A stretch of 64,000 nucleotides of DNA from JAVXTH01 sp036642795 (GTDB lineage Bacteria > Bacillota_I > Bacilli_A > Erysipelotrichales > Erysipelotrichaceae). The position numbers were made by a program, and so were the translations under genes. Below, in pieces: positions 23,839 through 32,166 of this stretch (within the stretch, counting starts at the first letter, position 1; the number at the start of each line of letters is the position of its first letter). The stretch is from NCBI GenBank assembly GCA_036642795.1, contig JAVXTH010000003.1, positions 47,773-111,772 of the forward strand, written 5' to 3'. The notes under the pieces are model-generated. The model did not search any database. It worked only from the letters and a program-made list of their open reading frames with translations, and was not told where the DNA came from.

Positions 23839-25539
23839 ATGAAATTAAAAGATTTTATGGCAGCTTTGCAGGCCATTGAAAGTGATCGTATGCTTTCAAA
23901 AGAAATTGTAATTGCAGCACTTCAAGAAGCTTTATCAAAGGCATTCCGTAAACATATTGAGAATCCAGATGCACTTGTATTAGTGGATATTAATGAAAAA
24001 ACGGGTGAGATTAAAGTATATCAACAACGTAAAATTGTCGAAGAAGTTGACGATGATGATATTGAAATTTCATTAGAAGATGCAAAAGCAATTAATAAAG
24101 ATTATGAATTAGAAGGTTTTGTAAACTATGAAATTGAAATTGCTTCCTTAGGGAGAGCTGCGGTTATTTTAGCTAAAAACGTAATGAAACAAAAAATTCG
24201 TGAAGCTGAAAAACAAGTCGTATATGATGAATATTGCGATAAAGTTGAAGAGATGGTCATTGGCCAAATTGAATCCGTCGAAGAAAAATTCTGTGTTGTT
24301 AATATTGGGAAAACACTTGCTTTAATGCCTAAAAATGCACAGATACCTGGTGAACGTTATCATGAAGGACAACGTTTACGCGTTGTTATCACAGAAGTAA
24401 ATCGTGAAACAAAAGGGGCACAAGTACTAGTATCAAGAGGCGATGCCAACTTAGTAAAACGTTTATTTGAAAAAGAAGTACCAGAAATATATCAAGGAAT
24501 CATCGAAGTAAAAGCAATTGCTCGTGATGCCGGTGAAAGATGTAAGATGGCCGTTTATTCAAAGAATGAAAATGTTGATCCAATTGGTGCATGTATTGGG
24601 CCTAGAGGAAGTCGTGTTCAAGTTGTTATTGAAGAACTTGGTGGCGAAAAAATTGATATCTTTGAATGGAGTGAAGATGTTAGTGAATTAATTAAAAACG
24701 CCTTAGCACCAGCTGAAATTTTGGCGGTTATTCCAAGCGGTGAACGCCGTGGTTTAATGGTGATTGTGAATGATAATCAATTATCACTTGCGATTGGTAA
24801 AAAAGGTAAGAATGCTCGTTTAGCAGTTAAACTTACGGGAAGTAAGATTGATATTAAATCGGTTAGTGATGTAGAAGCAATTGGTATGGATTGGAAAAAC
24901 ATCGCAATGCAACAAAAAGAAGAAACGTTACGTGTTCAACAAGAAGCAAAAGCAAAAGCACAAAAAGAAATTTTTGATGAAAATCATGATGAAGCAGTTG
25001 TGGTGGATGAAAAAGTCTTTGAAGAAATGATGCCATCAACACCAATAGCTGAAGAAATAAGTGAAGAAGTTGAAAAAGTAGAAGCAATAAATGAAACAGA
25101 AAAAGTTGCTGAAGTTGAAGAAATAGATGAACCAGTGAAAAAGGTTAAAGCTAAAAAAGCTGAAAAAGCTAAAGTAAGTGAAGAAGAAAGTGATCTTGAA
25201 CGTGCTTCAAGAATTGCGAAAGAGAAGAAAAAACTTACGGGTATCAATATTGAAGAAAAACGTGAGTTTGTATCAAAACTTGAACAATTTGCGGAAAAAA
25301 CAAATAAAGTGGATGAAAAACCAGCTCGTCCTAAATACCGTAAATTTGAAGAGAAAAAAGAAGAAGAACATCGTAAACCTACTTATGATTTATCTAAGAA
25401 AGATTATGACTATAAACCAATTTATTCAGAAGATGAACTTGCTGAAATTGCGCGTCAAGAAGAAGAAGAAAAACAAAAAGATTGGATTAATGACGAAATT
25501 GATTTTGATGAATTTGATGAGTTTTACGAAGAAAGCTAG
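23839..25539 (+). CDS. nusA: Transcription termination/antitermination protein NusA
   Basis: A 566-residue NusA. The N-terminal RNA-polymerase-binding domain (1 to about 130) is followed by S1 (VIGQIESVEEKFCVVNIGKT, about 138-200), KH1 (VDPIGACIGPRGSRVQVV, about 240-290) and KH2 (LSLAIGKKGKNARLAVKLTG, about 315-345). Most Bacillota NusA stop near residue 350-380. Here about 215 extra residues follow, almost entirely Glu, Lys, Asp and short Ala/Val runs, with no E. coli-type acidic repeats visible. This tail is probably disordered. The rest of the operon, ylxR, ylxQ, infB and rbfA, follows closely. Confidence 0.95.
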   Translation: MKLKDFMAALQAIESDRMLSKEIVIAALQEALSKAFRKHIENPDALVLVDINEKTGEIKVYQQRKIVEEVDDDDIEISLEDAKAINKDYELEGFVNYEIEIASLGRAAVILAKNVMKQKIREAEKQVVYDEYCDKVEEMVIGQIESVEEKFCVVNIGKTLALMPKNAQIPGERYHEGQRLRVVITEVNRETKGAQVLVSRGDANLVKRLFEKEVPEIYQGIIEVKAIARDAGERCKMAVYSKNENVDPIGACIGPRGSRVQVVIEELGGEKIDIFEWSEDVSELIKNALAPAEILAVIPSGERRGLMVIVNDNQLSLAIGKKGKNARLAVKLTGSKIDIKSVSDVEAIGMDWKNIAMQQKEETLRVQQEAKAKAQKEIFDENHDEAVVVDEKVFEEMMPSTPIAEEISEEVEKVEAINETEKVAEVEEIDEPVKKVKAKKAEKAKVSEEESDLERASRIAKEKKKLTGINIEEKREFVSKLEQFAEKTNKVDEKPARPKYRKFEEKKEEEHRKPTYDLSKKDYDYKPIYSEDELAEIARQEEEEKQKDWINDEIDFDEFDEFYEES

Positions 25540-25551
25540 GAGGTGTTTCTT

Positions 25552-25812
25552 GTGAAGAAAATACCAATGCGTAAATGTGTAGCAACACAAGAGCGTTATC
25601 CTAAAAAGGAATTAATTCGCATTGTAAGAACACCAGAACAAACCATTTGTTTAGATCCAAGTGGAAAAATGAATGGAAGAGGTGCTTATTTGAAAAAGAG
25701 TACAGAAGCTTTAGAAATTGCAATAAAACGTAAATCACTTGCAAGAGCATTAGAGGTTGATATTCCACAAAGTGTATACGATGAGCTTAAAACGATGTTT
25801 GAACATGAGTAA
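25552..25812 (+). CDS. ylxR: YlxR family RNA-binding protein (RnpM)
   Basis: An 86-residue DUF448 protein. MRKCVATQERYPKKELIRIVR and the GRGAYLKKS segment are the family signature; B. subtilis YlxR (RnpM) binds RNA and modulates RNase P. GTG 25552 is taken as start because AGGAGG lies nine bases upstream; a GTG at 25543 overlaps that SD. The stop overlaps the next gene by eight bases. Confidence 0.9.
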   Translation: MKKIPMRKCVATQERYPKKELIRIVRTPEQTICLDPSGKMNGRGAYLKKSTEALEIAIKRKSLARALEVDIPQSVYDELKTMFEHE

Positions 25813-26101
25813 TACAAAAGGTTTACTTGGTTTAGCAGCAAGTAGTCGAAAAATATCAACAGGCGAAACGGTGTTTGTTAGCATTCGAAAAAAACAAGCA
25901 AAACTGGTGATTATTGGAGACGATTTAGGTAATAATACACGTAAGAAGTTAATCGACAAATGCACCTTTTATGAAATCCCTTATGTATTCTATGAAAGTA
26001 GTAAGCTATTAGGGGAAGCTATTGGGGACTATAACAAGAAATATGTTGCAATATTAGATGAGGGATTCGCTAAGAAACTTGAAGTTTGCTTGAAAGGCTA
26101 G
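25805..26101 (+). CDS. ylxQ: L7Ae-family ribosomal-like protein YlxQ
   Basis: A 98-residue L7Ae/L30e-fold protein: MSNTKGLLGLAASSRKISTGE, then AKLVIIGDDLGNNTRKKLIDKC, a layout typical of kink-turn-binding proteins. It lies in its canonical place between ylxR and infB. ATG 25805 is inside the ylxR end (ATGAGTAA overlap), the usual arrangement; longer in-frame starts would run through ylxR and lack an SD. Confidence 0.9.
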   Translation: MSNTKGLLGLAASSRKISTGETVFVSIRKKQAKLVIIGDDLGNNTRKKLIDKCTFYEIPYVFYESSKLLGEAIGDYNKKYVAILDEGFAKKLEVCLKG

Positions 26102-26109
26102 GTGATACT

Positions 26110-27960
26110 ATGGCAAGACCACAACAGAAAAGACGTAACAATAACAATCGTAATCGAGGAAATGTAGCACATGGTAAAGAAACAGTACGTATACCAACAG
26201 AGGTTATAAAGGAATTTACTTATAATGGAGTTTTATCCGTAGGTGAATTGGCAGAAAAGATTAACCGCAGTGCAGCTGAAATTATTAAATTATTGTTTAT
26301 GATGGGAAATATGGTTACAATCAACTCGACATTAGATGATGAAACAATTGAACTTGTTTGTATGGAATTCAATATTGAAGTTCATAAAGAAATCATTATT
26401 GAAGAGAGTGATTTTGAAGAAATGATGGATGAAGTTGATGATGAAGCTAATTTAGTAGAACGTCCAGCTGTTGTTACCATTATGGGGCATGTTGACCATG
26501 GTAAAACAACCCTTTTGGATACCATTCGTAAAGCTCATGTAACACAGGGTGAATTTGGTGGTATTACGCAACATATTGGTGCTTATCAAGTCCTTGTAAA
26601 AGGTAAAAAAGTAACCTTTTTAGATACGCCAGGACATGAAGCTTTTACCGCAATGAGAGCACGTGGTGCTAAAATCACCGATGTTGTTATTATTGTAGTA
26701 GCAGCAGATGATGGTGTTATGCCACAGACAAAAGAAGCAATCGATCATGCGAAAGCAGCCGGAGTTCCGGTTATTGTCGCAATTAATAAAATTGATAAAG
26801 CAGAAGCAAACGTTGAACGAATCATGTCAGAAATGAGTGATTGTGGACTTATGCCGGAAGAATGGGGTGGAACTACCATTTTCACGCAAATATCCGCTAA
26901 AATGGGAACCGGTGTTTCTGAACTATTAGAGACTGTTTTAGTACTAGCAGAAGTTGAAAACTTACGTGCTAATCCAAATAAACTAGCAAGTGGAACGGTA
27001 ATTGAAGCTAAGCTAGATCGTGGTAGAGGACCAGTAGCTACTTTACTTGTTCAAGGTGGTACTTTAAATAGTGGTGATGTTATTGTAGTTGGAACAAGCT
27101 ATGGTCGCGTTCGTAAGATGGTCGATGATCATGGACGTGAAATCAAGAGTGCAGGACCTTCTTCACCAGTTGAAATTATTGGTTTAAACGATGTTCCAGT
27201 TGCAGGTGATGTTTTCCGTGTCTTTGAATCGGAAAAGAAAGCTCGTCAAATTGCGGAAACACGTTTAATTAAACGAATTGATGCAGAACGTAATTCTTCT
27301 AGTGCTTTAACGCTTGATGATTTAGCTCGACGCATTGAAGAAGGCGATATTCAAGAAATTAATGTTATTGTAAAGGCAGATGTACAAGGTAGTGCAGAAG
27401 CCGTTAAAAGCTCACTTGAGCGAATTGAAATTTCAGGAGTCCGGGTTGTTGTTATTCGTTCTACCGCAGGTGCGATTACGGAATCCGATATTATGTTAGC
27501 TGCGGCATCCAATGCAGTTGTTTATGGTTTCAATGTTCGACCAAATGCGGCAGTTCGTAAGAAAGCCGAAGAAGAGAATGTTGAAATTCGTCTTCATAAT
27601 ATTATTTATAAAGCAATTGAAGAAATGGAACATGCTATGAAAGGTATGTTAGCACCTGTTTATGAAGAAGTTGTAATTGGACAAGGTGAAGTTCGTCAAT
27701 TATATAAAGTCACAAAAATTGGAACAATTGCTGGTTGTATGGTCAGTGATGGTTGCTTTAAAAGAGATTGTAAAGTTCGTTTAATTCGTGATGGTGTTGT
27801 TGTTTATTCAGGTCAATTGGGTTCTTTAAAACGTTTCCAAAACGATGTGAAAGAAGTAGCAGCAGGTTATGATTGCGGTATTACGATTGAAAACTTTAAT
27901 GATATTAAAGAAAATGATATTATTGAAGCATATGAAGATCAAGAAGTAGAAAGCGTTTAA
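26110..27960 (+). CDS. infB: Translation initiation factor IF-2
   Basis: A 616-residue GTPase that brings fMet-tRNA to the 30S subunit. It has a short basic asparagine-rich N-terminus (PQQKRRNNNNRNRGN), the IF2_N domain (about 30-95), G1 GHVDHGKTT at 126-134, the DTPGHEAF and NKID motifs, and the C-terminal fMet-binding domain with KVTKIGTIAGCMVSDG (about 545-560). The N-terminal region is shorter than in B. subtilis (716 aa). ATG 26110 is chosen with AGGTGAT upstream; it lies nine bases after the ylxQ stop. Confidence 0.96.
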   Translation: MARPQQKRRNNNNRNRGNVAHGKETVRIPTEVIKEFTYNGVLSVGELAEKINRSAAEIIKLLFMMGNMVTINSTLDDETIELVCMEFNIEVHKEIIIEESDFEEMMDEVDDEANLVERPAVVTIMGHVDHGKTTLLDTIRKAHVTQGEFGGITQHIGAYQVLVKGKKVTFLDTPGHEAFTAMRARGAKITDVVIIVVAADDGVMPQTKEAIDHAKAAGVPVIVAINKIDKAEANVERIMSEMSDCGLMPEEWGGTTIFTQISAKMGTGVSELLETVLVLAEVENLRANPNKLASGTVIEAKLDRGRGPVATLLVQGGTLNSGDVIVVGTSYGRVRKMVDDHGREIKSAGPSSPVEIIGLNDVPVAGDVFRVFESEKKARQIAETRLIKRIDAERNSSSALTLDDLARRIEEGDIQEINVIVKADVQGSAEAVKSSLERIEISGVRVVVIRSTAGAITESDIMLAAASNAVVYGFNVRPNAAVRKKAEEENVEIRLHNIIYKAIEEMEHAMKGMLAPVYEEVVIGQGEVRQLYKVTKIGTIAGCMVSDGCFKRDCKVRLIRDGVVVYSGQLGSLKRFQNDVKEVAAGYDCGITIENFNDIKENDIIEAYEDQEVESV

Positions 27961-27964
27961 AATT

Positions 27965-28306
27965 ATGACAATGAAAAAAGATAAAATAGAAGGAATCATT
28001 CAAAAGAATGTTTCTGAAATTATTCAATTTTCTTTAAAAGATCCTAAAATAGGCTTTGTTACGATTACCGACGTTAGTGTTACAGGTGATTTATCACTTG
28101 CGACTATTTATGTTTCTTTCTTAGGTCAACAAGCTCGCAGTGAAGCGGGTTTAAAGGCATTAGAAAGAGGTAAAGGTTATATTCGTAGTGAACTTGCGAA
28201 ACGAATGACAATTCGTAAAGTACCAGATCTTAGATTTAAAATTGATGTTTCTTTAGATAAGGGCAATAAGATTGATGCCATTATAAGAAAAATCCAAAAA
28301 GATTAA
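27965..28306 (+). CDS. rbfA: Ribosome-binding factor A
   Basis: A 113-residue KH-domain protein of 30S maturation. The signature blocks are GFVTITDVSVTGDLSLATIYVSFLG (about 30-54), GYIRSELAKRMTIRKVPDLRFKID (about 75-98) and the C-terminal RIDxLI-like DAIIRKIQKD. It is the last gene of the nusA-infB operon, four bases after infB, and is followed by a terminator. ATG at 27965 or 27971 may be used; neither has a strong SD, suggesting coupling to infB. Confidence 0.92.
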   Translation: MTMKKDKIEGIIQKNVSEIIQFSLKDPKIGFVTITDVSVTGDLSLATIYVSFLGQQARSEAGLKALERGKGYIRSELAKRMTIRKVPDLRFKIDVSLDKGNKIDAIIRKIQKD

Positions 28307-28307
28307 A

Positions 28308-28344
28308 AAAAAGGACAGGCGATGATTCATTGCCTGTCTTTTCT
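28308..28344. terminator. Terminator at the end of the nusA-infB operon (bidirectional)
   Basis: GACAGGC (28314-28320) pairs with GCCTGTC (28332-28338) with A- and T-rich flanks. It sits between convergent genes. Confidence 0.75.
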
Positions 28345-30689
28345 TATAACTTCTTTTCATGTTTTAGTAAGAATATATTGGATAAATTAGAGAAGAGCGA
28401 CATCAATAAGGGAATGCAAACAATACCAGCTAATGTAATCGCTGCATTTAATAAACTGAGATAAGTAAGTGAAAATAAATTTCTAAATAAAACAACACTT
28501 AAAACAAATAAGGCTGTCATACTAATAAAAATAATCGCTCTTTGCTTACTGAATGGAATACTTACTTGATATAAAACACATAAGCCACTTGCTCCGGTCA
28601 TTAAGACAATCATCGTTGATTTTACCGCTTCATCAATATTCAAGAAATAAGCAACCGTATTTAAGAAGATAATCGATAGGATGACGCACATAGCACCTGG
28701 TAGAGCTCTTCCAAGGACATTTGTAATAAAGTTACCTTTGACTCGATTTCGGTTCGGCTCAAGCGCTAAGAAGAAGGATGGGATACCAATGGTAAGTGCT
28801 GATATCAAAGTTAATTGAATTGGCATAAACGGATATTTTGTCGGTAAGAATAAAGTAAGAATAGCTAGAATCGTTGAGAATGTTGTTTTTACTAAGAAAA
28901 GGGAAGCAGCTCTTTGAATGTTATTAATAACTCTACGCCCTTCATAAACAATATATGGTAAACTAGCAAAATTTGAATCCAACAATACTAAGTTTGCGAC
29001 ATTTTTCGTTGCTTCACTACCATTCGCCATCGCAATGCTACAATCACTTTCTTTTAAGGCGGGAACATCATTAACTCCATCTCCTGTCATCGCCACAATA
29101 TGACCTTGCTTTTTAAGCATTTCAACCATCTGTTTCTTTTGTTGAGGAGTAACGCGACCAAATACATTGTATTGTTTCATAATCATTTCAATATTTGTAT
29201 CATTGATGCTTGTTGCATCGATAGCACAAGCATTTTTAACCCCAGCTTTGCAGGCAATTGCTTGAACGGTTAAAGGATTATCACCGGATATTATTTTAAT
29301 ATCGACACCTTGTTCTCTAAAATAATCTAAGGTTTCTTTTGCTTCTTCACGGATTGGATCCGATAATAATAATAAAGCAATCGGACATAAATCATCCGGA
29401 ATCGTTTGTTCTTGCATTTGTTTTTTACTAAATGCGAGGGTAAGCACACGACTTCCTTGTTTCGCATAATCACTAATTTGATTTGCTAAGGTAACATGCT
29501 CCGCTAAGTTCATAAATTCATAGGCACCTAATACAAAAGTTCCTTCTTCAAAACTAACGGCTGATATTTTCCTAGCACTTGAAAAAGATAACGTATCAAT
29601 CATATGATAATTACTACTTGTTCCGACATAATTACGAATCGCATGGAACGTACTATTATCATCTTTTAAATAAAAACAAAAATTCTCAAGAATTTCATTT
29701 ATATTCATTTGTTGATCCAAAGCAATGATATTCTCTAATTGCATTTCACCTTTGGTAAGCGTTCCTGTTTTATCCAAACAAAGGACATCGACACGGGCTA
29801 ATGTTTCAATGCAGTATAATTCTTGTACCAACGTTTTATGCTTAGCTAGATTGATTGAACCAACCGCAAGAGCAACACTTGTCAATAAGACTAAACCTTC
29901 TGGTATCATTCCTAATAAAGCAGCAACGGTACTAATAATAGATTCATCCAAAGGATAGTTTAAAATATAAAACTGCTTAATAAATAATGAGATACCAATC
30001 GGAATAATAATAAAGCCAACTACTTTTAAGATATAATTTATTGAATCTCGCAGTTGTGATTTATGCTTCTTTAAAACTTTCGCTTCACTTAAAATCTTAT
30101 AAGCATAATTATCTTTTCCAACATGTTCAACGCGTACATAACTCTGTCCAGATACAACAAAACTACCGGAATATAAAGAATCACCTGGCTTTTTCACAAC
30201 CAGATTACTTTCACCCGTTATTAAGGATTCATTGACTTCTAACATACCTTGAAGAATCAAGGAATCGGCACATATCTGATTTCCACTTTCGAGTTTCATA
30301 ATGTCATCCAAAACTAATTCCTCGATGTGAATTTTAGTTGGCTGATGATTACGAATAACTGAAATCATCGTTGCATTAATTAAAGATAATTTATCTAAGG
30401 TTCTTTTGGCGCGAACTTCTTGATAGATTCCAATTACGATATTTGATAGAATAACCCCTAAAAATAATAAGTTTTTATATGAATCAACAAAAAGAACCAA
30501 ACCAGCTAAAACCGCATTAATCAAATTAAACAAAGTGAAAACATTATCTTTGATTATTTTCTCATAAGTTTTTGTCGTATGAATATCTTGAATATTGGTT
30601 TTACCATTTTTAATTTGTAGATTTATCTGTTCATCATTTAAACCATCTTCAATGTTACAAATAAATCTTTGGCTATTAGTTTCACTCAT
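28344..30689 (-). CDS. P-type cation-transporting ATPase (calcium-type candidate)
   Basis: A 781-residue P-type ATPase. The actuator loop is LITGES (156-161), the membrane motif IPEGL (262-266), the phosphorylated D306 is in CLDKTGTLTKG, and the hinge is MTGDGVNDVPALK (about 534-546). PEGL and about ten membrane segments place it among calcium/manganese-type ATPases, closest in feel to the Streptococcus CaxP/Exp7 group; heavy-metal CPC motifs and metal-binding N-domains are absent. The ion is therefore inferred, not proven. It is transcribed alone, against the infB operon. Confidence 0.88.
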   Translation of the reverse strand: MSETNSQRFICNIEDGLNDEQINLQIKNGKTNIQDIHTTKTYEKIIKDNVFTLFNLINAVLAGLVLFVDSYKNLLFLGVILSNIVIGIYQEVRAKRTLDKLSLINATMISVIRNHQPTKIHIEELVLDDIMKLESGNQICADSLILQGMLEVNESLITGESNLVVKKPGDSLYSGSFVVSGQSYVRVEHVGKDNYAYKILSEAKVLKKHKSQLRDSINYILKVVGFIIIPIGISLFIKQFYILNYPLDESIISTVAALLGMIPEGLVLLTSVALAVGSINLAKHKTLVQELYCIETLARVDVLCLDKTGTLTKGEMQLENIIALDQQMNINEILENFCFYLKDDNSTFHAIRNYVGTSSNYHMIDTLSFSSARKISAVSFEEGTFVLGAYEFMNLAEHVTLANQISDYAKQGSRVLTLAFSKKQMQEQTIPDDLCPIALLLLSDPIREEAKETLDYFREQGVDIKIISGDNPLTVQAIACKAGVKNACAIDATSINDTNIEMIMKQYNVFGRVTPQQKKQMVEMLKKQGHIVAMTGDGVNDVPALKESDCSIAMANGSEATKNVANLVLLDSNFASLPYIVYEGRRVINNIQRAASLFLVKTTFSTILAILTLFLPTKYPFMPIQLTLISALTIGIPSFFLALEPNRNRVKGNFITNVLGRALPGAMCVILSIIFLNTVAYFLNIDEAVKSTMIVLMTGASGLCVLYQVSIPFSKQRAIIFISMTALFVLSVVLFRNLFSLTYLSLLNAAITLAGIVCIPLLMSLFSNLSNIFLLKHEKKL

Positions 30690-30787
30690 AATATCATCCT
30701 TTTACTATGTACCTATTATATCAGGTATCAAAAAAAATTAACCTTACAAAAATGTATTATTACCAAAAGAGGGCATTTATTTCTTAA

Positions 30788-31423
30788 TTAAATCGTTATT
30801 TTTGCTTCCATTACCCGAAATAAATGATGGAATTTAACATAAGCAATTTCAATCAAAGGACCAAAGCATACAATCATAATAAATGAACCAATACCGATTG
30901 GTCCACCAACAATAAAACCTAAGCCTAATCCTAAGCTTTCGGTTATTATTTTTGCTTTGGTAATTGAAATATTAAAACGTGTTTTCATACTCATCATAAA
31001 GTAATCAATTGGATTTGGAGGTAAATCACTTACTAAATAGATACCTGCACCAATTGAAATAATAAGAATCGCAGCCATGAATAGAAATAAAGAAAGATAA
31101 GTATTTTTAATATGGATCGATTGAAGTAAATTCATCCATAAATCAACCCCGGTACCAATAATGAGGGAAGTGATAATACATTCGAATTGGGGTCTTTTCT
31201 TATTTAATAAACCACCTAAGAAAATAAAGCCTACCGCACAAACATTCATCCAAATACCGATGCTTAAGCCAAAGTGTTGTTTTAAACCAATTGTAAAAGT
31301 ATCCCAAGCACCTACTCCAAAATTAGATATAATCGATAAGGAGATACCAAAGGATATGAGCGATAAACCAATTATAAAAAAGCAGATGCGAAGATTGCGC
31401 ATTGCTTTATTTTTTATAGCCAT
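30788..31423 (-). CDS. YczE/YyaS/YitT-like membrane protein
   Basis: A 211-residue protein with five or six membrane helices. The stretch SIISNFGVGAWDTFTIGLKQHFGLSIGIW (about 29-57) and the later LPPNPIDYFMMSMKTRFNISITKAKIITESLGLGLGFIVGGPIGIGSF (about 135-182) are diagnostic of the YczE family, a paralogue of YitT. No transport activity is established for the family. The start overlaps the end of plsY by ten bases, so the two are probably co-transcribed. Confidence 0.83.
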   Translation of the reverse strand: MAIKNKAMRNLRICFFIIGLSLISFGISLSIISNFGVGAWDTFTIGLKQHFGLSIGIWMNVCAVGFIFLGGLLNKKRPQFECIITSLIIGTGVDLWMNLLQSIHIKNTYLSLFLFMAAILIISIGAGIYLVSDLPPNPIDYFMMSMKTRFNISITKAKIITESLGLGLGFIVGGPIGIGSFIMIVCFGPLIEIAYVKFHHLFRVMEAKITI

Positions 31424-32019
31424 GTGATTTTACTTTCATTACCATTTCGAATCCGTTGAATATTCTCTCGATGACGATAGATTACTAAAATACAAAGTAA
31501 GTAGGAAGCAATCGTAATCTGTAGATTATCTTGCATAACCGTAATATAAATACTGGAAGTAATGGATCCAATGATGCTTGATAAAGAGACCATTTTTGAT
31601 AGTTTTAAGGTAACGATAAAGAATAGAAAGGGAACTAAAACATACCATGGGTTTTGAAAGGTGAAAATTGCGGTTGATAATAAAAAACCAAACATAGTGG
31701 CAGCTGCTTTTCCACCTTTGAAATTAGCAAAGATTGGATAACAGTGACCAAAGGCTGCGGCAAAGCCAGCCCAAATAGAGGCAGGTTGATCAAACAAAGA
31801 TACAAGGAATACAGCTAATACAACTTTTAAAACATCCAATGCGATAACGGCGATAGCTGCATTTTTCCCAAGCACGCGACCAGCATTCGTTCCACCTAAA
31901 TTTCCACTTCCAAATTTTCTGATATCGGTATGATAAAAGACTTTCCCAATCACCAAAGCAAAAGGAATGGAACCTAGGATATAACCAATTAAGATTGCGT
32001 ATAATAAATTTAAATTCAT
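31414..32019 (-). CDS. plsY: Acyl-phosphate:glycerol-3-phosphate acyltransferase PlsY
   Basis: A 201-residue multi-pass membrane enzyme that acylates glycerol-3-phosphate from acyl-phosphate, the first committed step of phospholipid synthesis in Gram-positives. Motif 1 GSIPFALVIGKVF and motif 1b DIRKFGSGNLGGTNAGRVLG (about 32-51) are clear, as are FGHCYPIFANFKGGKAAATMFG (motif 2) and the C-terminal HRENIQRIRNGNE (motif 3). ATG 32019 with a GAGGTG SD is preferred over GTG 32028. It diverges from parE. Confidence 0.94.
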   Translation of the reverse strand: MNLNLLYAILIGYILGSIPFALVIGKVFYHTDIRKFGSGNLGGTNAGRVLGKNAAIAVIALDVLKVVLAVFLVSLFDQPASIWAGFAAAFGHCYPIFANFKGGKAAATMFGFLLSTAIFTFQNPWYVLVPFLFFIVTLKLSKMVSLSSIIGSITSSIYITVMQDNLQITIASYLLCILVIYRHRENIQRIRNGNESKITWL

Positions 32020-32098
32020 TGTGATCACCTCGACTTATCTATTTTAACATGTTTTAGGTAGCTAAAAAAGAAGTTTTTGTCAGGTTCTTTTCTTTTCG

Positions 32099-32128
32099 TT
32101 GAAATAACAATCAAAAATATGTTAATAT
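32099..32128 (+). promoter_or_regulatory. Promoter of parE-parC
   Basis: TTGAAA (32099-32104), 17 bases to TTAATA (32122-32127) or 18 to TAATAT. Confidence 0.5.
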
Positions 32129-32166
32129 ACAAGAAGTATTTATCAAAAACAAGTGAGGTGTGTTAA

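Noticed and set aside
25178..25555. 125-codon lysine-rich frame inside nusA
   Set aside because: It is a shadow of the GAA/AAA-rich charged tail read in another frame, without SD or start context.
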